In this document: positions 6,742 through 13,869 of the stretch, piece by piece
Numbering within the stretch: the stretch's first letter is position 1
Layout of the letters: every line of letters starts with the position of its first letter
NCBI RefSeq assembly: GCF_900589395.1
Contig: NZ_UUIS01000061.1
Coordinates: 62,001 to 126,000 of the forward strand
DNA length: 64,000 nucleotides
Origin: Pseudomonas viridiflava
GTDB taxonomy: Bacteria > Pseudomonadota > Gammaproteobacteria > Pseudomonadales > Pseudomonadaceae
Reading direction: 5' to 3'
Translations under genes and position numbers: made by a program
Notes under the pieces: generated by a model
Told to the model about the DNA's origin: nothing
Databases searched by the model: none
Seen by the model: the letters and a program-made list of their open reading frames with translations, nothing else

Positions 6742-8589
6742 TCAGCGGGCCAGCAAAACCTGCATCGACAACGACAGCCCTTCCAGCGCCCCGGTCAGGG
6801 CGGCCGGTGCCTGCACGGCGGCCTGCCCGGCGATGATCACCTTGAACACCTTGAGCAGTCGTGCAGCCTCCAGGGCGCCCGAGGGGTTGTCGTCGATGGC
6901 CCGGATCAGGGCCGCAATGGCCGGGTTATCAAGATTCAGGTAAAGCCGGTGATCGGCCTGGGCCGTTATCTGCCGGGTAAACTGACGGGCCAGGTGCAAG
7001 GCGGCCGAGGCGATACGCCGGTCGGCTTCATCGCTTTCAAGCCGGGCCTTCAACTGCGCCTCGTGATTGCTGACCATCACCAGCGGCAACGCCTGGGGCG
7101 CAAACCGTGCAACCACCAGTTCTTCATCCACGGCCAGCTGCGCGCTCAACCAGTCACGTTGCGCAGGCGGCAGGCTGACCGGTGTGAACAACTGCCGGTC
7201 ACCGTTTTCGCTGCCCAACTCGACCAGACGCATGCCGTGCGCCTCGCACCACAGGCGCAGAAACGGCAGCACCGCATAACGATTGCCGTGCGCCACCGGA
7301 AAACCCAAGGCCTGGAACAGCATTGTTTCAAAGCCGTTGTGGCCGTCCAGCAGCACATGCACGGCCCCATCCACGGCCAGGTCGCGCGCCAGCAGCTCGC
7401 CCCGGGAGGTCGGAATGCACAAGCTGTCCTTGAGCAGGTCGAACAGACGCTGGTCGCACAGCGTCGCGCCCAGCAGGGCAGCGTTATGGCGCAACAGCAC
7501 CCGTCGCCAGGCTTGCGGCTGGTGTTCGGCGAGCCCGACCAGGCCGTCGATCAAGGCTTCGCTGACAGCGTGACGCGTCGCCGTGTAGTGCTCATCGTGC
7601 TGCAAGGCTTCGCGGCTCGCCGTCGGCGTCAGGTGTCCGGACTCGATCACGCCACCGATGAAACCGGCCCACGACGGCAACAAGTCACGGGCGTTGTCAT
7701 CGAGCAGCATTCCGCGCAGGAACACACTCAGGTGGCGATTATCGTTCGAGCCGTAGGTCGCGCCGTCCTGTACCCACAACAACCCTTGCAGGTCGGGCTG
7801 CTGGCGCGACGTGACCGGCATGCAGCAGATCGGTTCGAAGGTGTGCTCGAAGCCGGTGGCGAACGCCAGTTGCCGCTTGTGCCGCTGCAATGGATGCAAA
7901 TCGCCCTGTGCCGCGCGTCGCCAGGGCGGCGGCTCGTGGTTGATCGCCTGATCGGTATCCGCACCGACATAGATAGGCACCTCCAGCAGCGCGCAATAGC
8001 GCTCTAGGATCGCCCGCAGGCGGCCGGCCTCGGCCAGCGCGCGATGATGTTCATGCAGTTCCAGAATGACTTGCGTGCCCACCGGGCGCGGCTCGCAGGC
8101 CACCACGCTGTACTGCTGGGCATTGCTGGACTGATAACAGAACCCCAGGTGCGGCTGCTGGCAGGACGTACTGCGCACGGTGACCCGCCTGGCCAGGACA
8201 AAGGCCGACAGAAAGCCGAGCCCGAACATGCCGATCAGGCCACCGGCATCCGCACCGGCCTCGCGCAGGCCCCGGGTGTAGCCAATGCCCACGGTCGCCA
8301 GGTAAGCGTGAATCTCCTGTTCGGTCAGGCCGGCGCCGGTGTCGGTGATGCTGATGGTGTTCGACTGCGGGTCGCCCACCACCTCGATACGCCCCTCGCC
8401 TTCCCAGCCCGCCTGCTCCAGGCGCCGGCGCAGGATCGCGTCATGTGCGTTCTGCACCAGCTCGCGCAACGCCACGGTGGGCGTGGAATACAGGTGCTTG
8501 CCAAGCACCGACATCAACCCGCTGAGATCCACCCCGGCCCGATGGATACGGGCGTAATCATGTGTCGCAGAGTCGCTGTGCATGTCCAT
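6742..8589 (-). CDS. Hsp90-family (HtpG-like) ATPase
   Basis: This 615-aa protein has Hsp90 architecture. The N-terminal GHKL ATPase shows Ala-Leu-Arg-Glu-Leu-Val-Gln-Asn-Ala-His-Asp-Ala (catalytic Glu and Mg-binding Asn), Asp-Thr-Gly-Ala-Gly, and the lid motif Gly-Met-Phe-Gly-Leu-Gly-Phe. The middle domain has the HtpG-like Arg-Gly-Met-Leu-Leu-Asp-Asp and Thr-Ala-Ser-Arg-Glu-Ala-Leu-Gln segments. The C-terminal region is divergent but keeps a Leu-Tyr-Leu-Asn-Leu-Asp-Asn-Pro segment similar to HtpG. It is clearly diverged from housekeeping HtpG, so it is likely a second, specialised Hsp90. It is the first gene of a unit with the helical-repeat protein. ATG 8589 is chosen at Met-Asp-Met-His; upstream in-frame codons are intergenic. 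Confidence 0.88.
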   Translation of the reverse strand: MDMHSDSATHDYARIHRAGVDLSGLMSVLGKHLYSTPTVALRELVQNAHDAILRRRLEQAGWEGEGRIEVVGDPQSNTISITDTGAGLTEQEIHAYLATVGIGYTRGLREAGADAGGLIGMFGLGFLSAFVLARRVTVRSTSCQQPHLGFCYQSSNAQQYSVVACEPRPVGTQVILELHEHHRALAEAGRLRAILERYCALLEVPIYVGADTDQAINHEPPPWRRAAQGDLHPLQRHKRQLAFATGFEHTFEPICCMPVTSRQQPDLQGLLWVQDGATYGSNDNRHLSVFLRGMLLDDNARDLLPSWAGFIGGVIESGHLTPTASREALQHDEHYTATRHAVSEALIDGLVGLAEHQPQAWRRVLLRHNAALLGATLCDQRLFDLLKDSLCIPTSRGELLARDLAVDGAVHVLLDGHNGFETMLFQALGFPVAHGNRYAVLPFLRLWCEAHGMRLVELGSENGDRQLFTPVSLPPAQRDWLSAQLAVDEELVVARFAPQALPLVMVSNHEAQLKARLESDEADRRIASAALHLARQFTRQITAQADHRLYLNLDNPAIAALIRAIDDNPSGALEAARLLKVFKVIIAGQAAVQAPAALTGALEGLSLSMQVLLAR

Positions 8590-8907
8590 GGTCAAGCTCT
8601 TGGAAACGTCCGTTGTAAGAAGGCGCAAAGAATATGGCAAAGCGACAGAACCGCCTAATGACAATCATGTTCTTGAGAGCCGTTCACCTGACCCTCCTGG
8701 CGCGCCCGCTGCAACCACTGCATCGTTTGCTTCTGGCTGATCGGACGGGCACTGGCCTTCGAAATCCCGGATGACTAATGCCAGAGGCTGTTGCTGCTGA
8801 TCCAGAAACCCCAAAGCCCGCACTTACGCGGGCTTTGGGGGCTTTATTGCCAGGTCGTGCGGGTCAGTGCCGGGCGTTCGGTCAGGCCATGGAGCGTCAA
8901 GACCCGC
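8590..8907. other. Intergenic stretch upstream of the Hsp90-like gene
   Basis: About 320 bp without a supportable gene. It holds the strong hairpin at 8809-8840 and should contain the promoter of the Hsp90-like unit. An open stretch on the minus strand between about 8775 and 8655 has no start codon that I can support. Confidence 0.5.
8809..8840. terminator. Strong hairpin, terminator of the 57-aa gene
   Basis: CCCCAAAGCCCGC, a 6-base loop and GCGGGCTTTGGGG form a perfect 13-bp stem. It lies downstream of the minus-strand 57-aa gene and upstream of the Hsp90-like gene. On the minus strand the following bases are TTTCTGG, a weak T tract. Confidence 0.65.
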
Positions 8908-9081
8908 TCAAGCCGCCGGATCAGCCTCTTTCATGGCAAGGGCTATTGATAGCTGGCGTTCCAGGATGGCCACCTCATCCGCATTGCCCTCACGTACAAC
9001 CTCGGCCAGCAGCTGCGCCGCATAAGACGGATCAGCCTGGAACAGCGCTGCCATGGCCTCATCGTGACTACGGTCTTTCAT
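8908..9081 (-). CDS. Small protein resembling the N-terminal part of an addiction-module antidote
   Basis: This 57-aa reading frame was found by reading the minus strand. It begins Met-Lys-Asp-Arg-Ser-His-Asp-Glu-Ala-Met-Ala-Ala-Leu-Phe and continues with Asp-Pro-Ser-Tyr-Ala-Ala-Gln-Leu-Leu. The acidic helical pattern resembles the region before the HTH in HigA/PF21716-like antidote proteins, but the DNA-binding half is missing. After the TGA at 8908, another frame stays open for 20 codons or so (Glu-Arg-Val-Leu-Thr-Leu-His-Gly-Leu), so decay is possible. A good ribosome site (AGGAGTG, reading the minus strand) precedes the ATG. No toxin partner is visible. Function unknown. Confidence 0.5.
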   Translation of the reverse strand: MKDRSHDEAMAALFQADPSYAAQLLAEVVREGNADEVAILERQLSIALAMKEADPAA

Positions 9082-9136
9082 CAATCACTCCTGATTCATA
9101 GAGGCCGCAAAGCCTCGAAATAGCCTGCTCAGGCCA

Positions 9137-9700
9137 CTACGCCGGGGTTGGCCTACTGATCTCGTCCCGCACCTGCATCAGCGCAAATCCCAACAGATTC
9201 AAGCCTTTCCACAGATTCGGATTGTGCACATCTGCGTTGTCCTGGGCGAGCCCTATGCCCCAGATGCTATCAACCGGGCTGGCTTCGACAATCACGCTCG
9301 ACCCGGTGTGTAGAAGGTATTCGTTCAACCGGGGATTCTGAGAGAACTTGGCCTGGTTCGCTCGAACGACGATGTCGTATCGATGTTGCAGCCAGACCGG
9401 CTCATTGAATCCGCGCACGTGGCGGCCAAGCGCTTTGGCGGCCTCAGGCGTCGGGGCCTGGAGCACCTGGGCACGAATGTCCTGATCGTCGAACAAGGCC
9501 GCTTTCTCGGCCATCATGAAGTGTTCAGCGGTCGGGTAATGTTGCCCCTCGACAGTGAATCCAGCCTCGAACCATTGACTGAAGCACGAAACTGTAACAA
9601 CCGTCTTGCTGCGCCGATGCCCCCAGAAAAACGTGAACTTCAGAGGTTCTCCAGCGTTGAAACGGGTGCGCAGTTGTTCAAGATGTTCAGAGTCGCTCAA
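9137..9700 (-). CDS. NADAR family protein (YbiA-like N-glycosidase)
   Basis: This 187-aa protein belongs to the NADAR/YbiA family. These enzymes cleave N-glycosidic bonds, removing toxic riboflavin-pathway intermediates (YbiA) or ADP-ribose from modified guanine (established for some members). Family hallmarks are visible: Phe-Thr-Phe-Phe-Trp-Gly-His, Phe-Ser-Gln-Trp-Phe, Tyr-Pro-Thr-Ala-Glu-His-Phe-Met-Met-Ala-Glu-Lys-Ala, and Asp-Ser-Ile-Trp-Gly-Ile-Gly-Leu with a following Asn-Leu-Trp-Lys-Gly-x-Asn-x-Leu-Gly. Length is normal. Its physiological substrate here cannot be told. It lies alone between the antitoxin-like fragment and an AraC-type regulator. Confidence 0.92.
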   Translation of the reverse strand: MSDSEHLEQLRTRFNAGEPLKFTFFWGHRRSKTVVTVSCFSQWFEAGFTVEGQHYPTAEHFMMAEKAALFDDQDIRAQVLQAPTPEAAKALGRHVRGFNEPVWLQHRYDIVVRANQAKFSQNPRLNEYLLHTGSSVIVEASPVDSIWGIGLAQDNADVHNPNLWKGLNLLGFALMQVRDEISRPTPA

Positions 9701-9781
9701 TGAGATGTCCTCGCTGACGGAAGCTCGAAGTTACAGCGGCTGTGCCAACCAAGGCAACTACAACGCCGGGTCGAGCGAACG

Positions 9782-10732
9782 TCAGGATTCAGCCCCTGGC
9801 GGATGGCCGAAATACGCCTTATAGGCATGATTGAAGTTGGCCGGGTTGGCGTAGCCCAGACGGTGGGCTATTTGCGCCACGTGCCATTTGCGCTGGCGCA
9901 GCAGGTTGCGCGCCAGTTCCAGGCGCTGTTGGCGCACGTAATCGAGCATCGACTGACCGTACACCCGCCTGAAGACACGTCTCAAGGTGGTTTCACCCAC
10001 GCCCAGCTCCCGGGCCAGCGCCAGAGTGCCGGGTGGGTTCATCAGGCTGGCATCGAGCTTGAAACGTGCTTCGCGTGCCAGGTCCGAATGGCTGTGCAAC
10101 GAGGCCACAGGCCTGGCCGGCTGTGGCGCCAGATGCGTCGCCAGCTCGACCAGCACGGCCAGGCTCAGGCTTTCCTGGTTCAGCCGTTCCAACGCCCCTT
10201 GGTAGGGCGAGTGATAAAGGCGCTCGAACAAACGCCCGATGACGCGACAGCCATGCAGCTCTGAAAAGTGCATGCCATCGTCGAGCAGCCCGGCCAGCGG
10301 TTGCAGTGACGGGTCTTGTTCGGCCAATTCACGTAGATAGTCGCCGCTGATGCGCAGCCCGGCCATGCGCACACGGCTGCCGGCAGGCATCTGGTCCATG
10401 GCTTCCATGCTTTCGCCCAAGCCCAGCACATGGGGCGCGCCAGGGGTGTATTCATTCAGCCGACCGTTTACCCGATGCTGCCATTGCCCGTCCAGTACCT
10501 GCACGATGCACACGCTGTCGGGCAGCACCTTATGGATGCATAACGGTTCGGGGAACTGCAAATCGCAGTCGAAATACTGTAGGTGCGACCGCACGGTCTG
10601 TGCGCGGTAATGGCCGATCGCGCTGCCCATGACCTGCCGCGCGCTGGCATCGAATACACCGGCCTGGTCCAGGGCCTCTGGGTGATCGAAACAGAAGTGG
10701 GTGTCCAGATAGGGGTTACGGCGGCGGTCCAT
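9782..10732 (-). CDS. AraC-family transcriptional regulator
   Basis: This 316-aa regulator has an N-terminal sensing domain of about 210 residues and a C-terminal AraC/XylS double HTH. In the latter, Leu-Ala-Arg-Glu-Leu-Gly-Val-Gly-Glu-Thr-Thr-Leu-Arg-Arg-Val-Phe is the first HTH, and Val-Ala-Gln-Ile-Ala-His-Arg-Leu-Gly-Tyr with Asn-Phe-Asn-His-Ala-Tyr-Lys is the second. The effector is unknown. It is divergent from the 10906-13386 unit, and two helically phased repeats lie in between, so it may control that unit and itself. ATG 10732 is chosen; an in-frame TTG two codons upstream is less likely. Confidence 0.92.
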   Translation of the reverse strand: MDRRRNPYLDTHFCFDHPEALDQAGVFDASARQVMGSAIGHYRAQTVRSHLQYFDCDLQFPEPLCIHKVLPDSVCIVQVLDGQWQHRVNGRLNEYTPGAPHVLGLGESMEAMDQMPAGSRVRMAGLRISGDYLRELAEQDPSLQPLAGLLDDGMHFSELHGCRVIGRLFERLYHSPYQGALERLNQESLSLAVLVELATHLAPQPARPVASLHSHSDLAREARFKLDASLMNPPGTLALARELGVGETTLRRVFRRVYGQSMLDYVRQQRLELARNLLRQRKWHVAQIAHRLGYANPANFNHAYKAYFGHPPGAES

Positions 10733-10799
10733 TGGCAAAAGCGTCCATCAGAACGGGTGGGCAGCGTTGCATGATATCGACATCGGGCATCCCGATCAG

Positions 10800-10838
10800 T
10801 TGTTGTGAGTCACGGCCTTATTGTTGTGCGCCACGGCC
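10800..10838. promoter_or_regulatory. Tandem 18-bp direct repeat, candidate AraC-type binding sites
   Basis: TTGTTGTGAGTCACGGCC (10800-10817) and TTGTTGTGCGCCACGGCC (10821-10838) match at 16 of 18 positions, and their starts are 21 bp apart, two turns of the helix. AraC/XylS regulators typically bind such same-face direct repeats. The site is midway between the divergent regulator and the secreted-protein gene. Confidence 0.65.
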
Positions 10839-10905
10839 GGACCGCTTGGCAGGCGTTGCAGCGTTGATTTCAATGGCAGGCTTTGAACTGTCGAGGAAGC
10901 TGTGA

Positions 10906-11334
10906 ATGTTGACGTATCGCAAGTGGGCCGCGCTGCTGGGCTTGGTTCTGGCCGTGATCGCAGGGGTCGCCCAGGCTGACAACCGCCCGGAAGTCGCGGA
11001 AAAAGTGCTGGCCTATGCCGGCGAAGGCGGCGTGAAAATCTGGACCCTGCGCATCGGTGCGCGCAGTGACAATCAGGCGCTGGTGCAGGTAGAGGGCGTG
11101 GACCATGACTGGAACATGAAGATCCAGAAGATGGCCGTGGAAAAGACCAGCAAGGGCACCCGCTATTCCACGACCGTGGACGGGCAAAAATTCGTGGTGC
11201 TGGTGCTGCAACAAGGTTGGGGCGAACTGTACCTGCCTGGCGAATCGCAGGCGCTGAACGTCGGCTATGACGAGTTCTTGTCCAGCCAAGGCAATGCACA
11301 GGCTTTTTTGACCGATTTCTTGCAGGCCAACTGA
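10906..11334 (+). CDS. Predicted secreted protein, first gene of an M48 peptidase unit
   Basis: This 142-aa protein has a typical Sec signal peptide: Lys/Arg start, hydrophobic core Ala-Ala-Leu-Leu-Gly-Leu-Val-Leu, then Ala-Gln-Ala before Asp-Asn. The mature part of about 118 residues alternates polar and hydrophobic residues like a beta-rich small domain. I do not recognise a family. An AGGA ribosome site sits just upstream of the ATG. It is separated by only 3 bp from the peptidase gene, so the three downstream genes are surely one unit. A periplasmic location is inferred. Confidence 0.75.
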   Translation: MLTYRKWAALLGLVLAVIAGVAQADNRPEVAEKVLAYAGEGGVKIWTLRIGARSDNQALVQVEGVDHDWNMKIQKMAVEKTSKGTRYSTTVDGQKFVVLVLQQGWGELYLPGESQALNVGYDEFLSSQGNAQAFLTDFLQAN

Positions 11335-11337
11335 GCC

Positions 11338-12699
11338 ATGGGCCGACGCGCACGGTGGTCGTGGCCGCTGACGATGTTGCTGCTGCCGCTGGTACTGATG
11401 GCCTGGGCCAGTTTACAAAGCGGGCGCGTCGATGACGTGCTGCGTGAAGCACAGCCTATCGGCAGCGACCACGCCTGGCTGCGCGTGCGTCAGGTGCTGG
11501 CTGGGTTGGCCTGGTGGCTGGCCCTCGCCGCGCTGGTGGCGGGACCTGCTACGTGGCTCAAGCTGAGGCTGGATGCTTGGCGCGCGCTGAAATCCAGGGA
11601 TTTTCTCTACGACCGTCTGTTCCTCTGCTGGCGTGCCTTGGGGCATTGGCTGGTGGCGTACACCGGGCTGTTGCTGGGCGCGCTGGCCCTGAGCCTGTTG
11701 TATGAACTGAGCTGGGGCTGGAGCCACTTCAAGGCCGGTGGCGGGTTCATGCTGCTGGTGGCGGTGCCGCTGGTTGCCGTGCTGTGGGCGGGATGCTTGT
11801 TGATCGGGCGTCTGCGCCAGCAATGGCATGCCATGGAGAGTCCGTCCTTGGCGCTTCTGGGGCAAAGGATCGGGCGTGACAAGGCCCCGGCCTTGTGGGC
11901 GTGGATCGAACAACTGGCCACAGCCAGCTGCGCGCCGGTGCCCGACCATGTAGTGGTGGGCATCGACCAATCGTTTTTCGTCACCAGCGTCGATGCAGTC
12001 CTGCAACCGGGCGGCGACTTGCTATGCGGGCGCACCCTTTACCTGCCGCTGACCTACCTCTCGACCCTGAGCCAGGCCGAGACCGCGTCGATCATCGGTC
12101 ATGAGCTGGGTCATTTCAGCCGCCGCGACACCGAACGAGGCAGCGAGATAGGTGCGCAGTTCAGCCTGATGTGCCTGCACCTTGCGTTTATCCGTGCCGA
12201 GGATGCCGACCCGGCCTGGATCGAGCGCCCGGCCATCTGGATGACGCAACGTTTCCTGCATTACTTTCAACTGGCGGTGCATCACTGGGGCCGTGCTCAG
12301 GAATTGGTCGCGGATCGGGTGGGCAGCAACATCGGCGGTGAACGTCTGTTCTGCCAAGCGCTGTTACGGGTGATCGCGTTGGACGGTGAAATCCAAACGC
12401 TGCTCGCCGAGCGTCATTCCAACCTCATCCAGGCCCTGGCCGACCACCTGAGCCACACGCCGCTGCGCCTGAACAAGGCGGCGCTGGAACACGCCATCAC
12501 GCACCCTTTTGATACACATCCGCCGACGGCATTACGCCTCCAGCAACTGGGCGTAACGCTGGATGAGACGCTGCTGGCCGAGGCCACCCGTGCGCTCACC
12601 GAACACGACCGACAGTGGTTCAGCCAACTCACCCGTCCGGCGTCGTCGGCTGCTACGCAGCCCGTATTACCGCCGATATCAACCCTCCAAGGAGCATGA
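11338..12699 (+). CDS. Membrane-bound M48-family zinc metalloprotease
   Basis: This 453-aa protein has an N-terminal membrane region (hydrophobic segments near residues 8-26, 50-72, 95-125 and 135-155). A zinc protease domain follows with the signature Ile-Ile-Gly-His-Glu-Leu-Gly-His-Phe-Ser (HExxH) at about residues 255-260. A third ligand probably lies in Ala-Gln-Glu-Leu-Val-Ala-Asp, as in M48 proteins (ExxxD). The fold resembles HtpX/Ste24-type peptidases involved in quality control of membrane proteins. The substrate is unknown. It sits between a secreted protein gene and a small membrane protein gene. Confidence 0.85.
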   Translation: MGRRARWSWPLTMLLLPLVLMAWASLQSGRVDDVLREAQPIGSDHAWLRVRQVLAGLAWWLALAALVAGPATWLKLRLDAWRALKSRDFLYDRLFLCWRALGHWLVAYTGLLLGALALSLLYELSWGWSHFKAGGGFMLLVAVPLVAVLWAGCLLIGRLRQQWHAMESPSLALLGQRIGRDKAPALWAWIEQLATASCAPVPDHVVVGIDQSFFVTSVDAVLQPGGDLLCGRTLYLPLTYLSTLSQAETASIIGHELGHFSRRDTERGSEIGAQFSLMCLHLAFIRAEDADPAWIERPAIWMTQRFLHYFQLAVHHWGRAQELVADRVGSNIGGERLFCQALLRVIALDGEIQTLLAERHSNLIQALADHLSHTPLRLNKAALEHAITHPFDTHPPTALRLQQLGVTLDETLLAEATRALTEHDRQWFSQLTRPASSAATQPVLPPISTLQGA

Positions 12700-12702
12700 C
12701 CC

Positions 12703-13386
12703 ATGACCCAACCCTCCGATCCGCTGCCGGATCTCGCCAGCGCACTCAGCCAGGAATACACCGACTCCCGCGACGCCCAGCGCGAGCGTGCGATAGCCGA
12801 ACTCGAGCAGGTTATCCAGCGCGTACCCGAGCAGACCGAATTCACCAACTCGCGCCGGTACAAGGTGTGCGGCCCGCTGTTTTTGTTGATTGCCCTGGGC
12901 TTGCTGGGATTTGCCCTGCATCGCGGGGGCACCGGCCTGACCGTGTGTGCTGCGGTGATGGCGGTGGTGTTCGTGTTGATCACCTGGCAGCACCGCAACG
13001 CCGGGCAACACGCGTTTATGCGCCTGACCCGCCGCCAGCTGTTTGCGGACACCCTGAGCACACCGGTGGACCTGGTGGACGTTGTCGACGTCTCCGTCAA
13101 TGACGAAGGCTGGCTGACGGTGCAGAAACTGATTTTGCGTCCCGATGCGCCGCTGCCCGTTCATCGCTCCGCGCGGCAGCTGTTCGGCAACCAGGCCCTG
13201 GCCCTGAAAAAGCCCCAGCCGCAGGTTCGCATCCAATCTGCCGGCCTGATGCATGAGGGTCGTACCCTGGGTTGTGACCAGATCGCAGACATCCTCAACG
13301 CCTATTGCCAAGCCGCCCACGCACAACAACATCTTGATGCGCTGCGCCAGGGCACTCAGCGCGCCCCCGGAGCGGTTGTACGGTAG
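12703..13386 (+). CDS. Predicted inner-membrane protein, third gene of the M48 unit
   Basis: This 227-aa protein has a polar N-terminus of about 50 residues. Two adjacent hydrophobic segments follow (about residues 54-70 and 77-93, beginning Val-Cys-Gly-Pro-Leu-Phe-Leu-Leu and Gly-Leu-Thr-Val-Cys-Ala-Ala-Val). The remaining ~130-residue domain is cytoplasmic or periplasmic and resembles PH-like membrane-protein tails, though I cannot assign it. The gene follows the peptidase stop after 3 bp with a GGAG ribosome site, so it is translationally coupled. The function is unknown; a partner or regulator of the protease is a reasonable guess. Confidence 0.7.
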   Translation: MTQPSDPLPDLASALSQEYTDSRDAQRERAIAELEQVIQRVPEQTEFTNSRRYKVCGPLFLLIALGLLGFALHRGGTGLTVCAAVMAVVFVLITWQHRNAGQHAFMRLTRRQLFADTLSTPVDLVDVVDVSVNDEGWLTVQKLILRPDAPLPVHRSARQLFGNQALALKKPQPQVRIQSAGLMHEGRTLGCDQIADILNAYCQAAHAQQHLDALRQGTQRAPGAVVR

Positions 13387-13869
13387 AGCCAGTTTATGGT
13401 TGTTGAAAATACATCACTGAAGAACAGGCGCGCGCCTCAGGATTATCCCTGGACGCTTTTCGTAAGGTTGATCGGGATACTGCCCTGCGGCATCTCAATG
13501 CTCAACGCGTGGGTCGGCAATCGCTGCCATGGGTGACCGACACTCATTGGCCGAAAGCGGGCGTTTGTAAGTCGCAGCCAGTGCCCGTTTCCTGTCGGTC
13601 GATCCCGCTTGCCGGACACATTCGATGCCAGCGACTGCCCGACCGCACTGCAATCGCCCGATTATCTGGCATCCGCGAAGAGCGTCTGATGCATCGGGGC
13701 TTAACCGTTCGGTGCTTGGAACTGGCGTATTTCACCCGATCCGGAAGTCTTTACAGAGCGCCCTTGGCCGCCGGTCGTCTAATCATCAGAAACATTATGC
13801 AGCGCCTCAACTCCCGGGCCTGGCTGCCGTAATCAACTACAGCCAACCTTAATTTTGTGGAGCTTCAGT
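13387..13869. other. Long intergenic region before the second chemoreceptor
   Basis: About 480 bp without a supportable gene on either strand. Part of it (about 13530-13570, ...GACCGACACTCATTGGCCGAAAGCG...) resembles remnant sequence that I have seen repeatedly in Pseudomonas intergenic regions. The chemoreceptor promoter must be near the right end, but no clear motif stands out. Confidence 0.45.

Noticed and set aside
13504..13852. Short plus-strand frames in the gap before the Cache chemoreceptor
   Set aside because: Low-complexity translations without ribosome sites; the stretch resembles degraded intergenic sequence.
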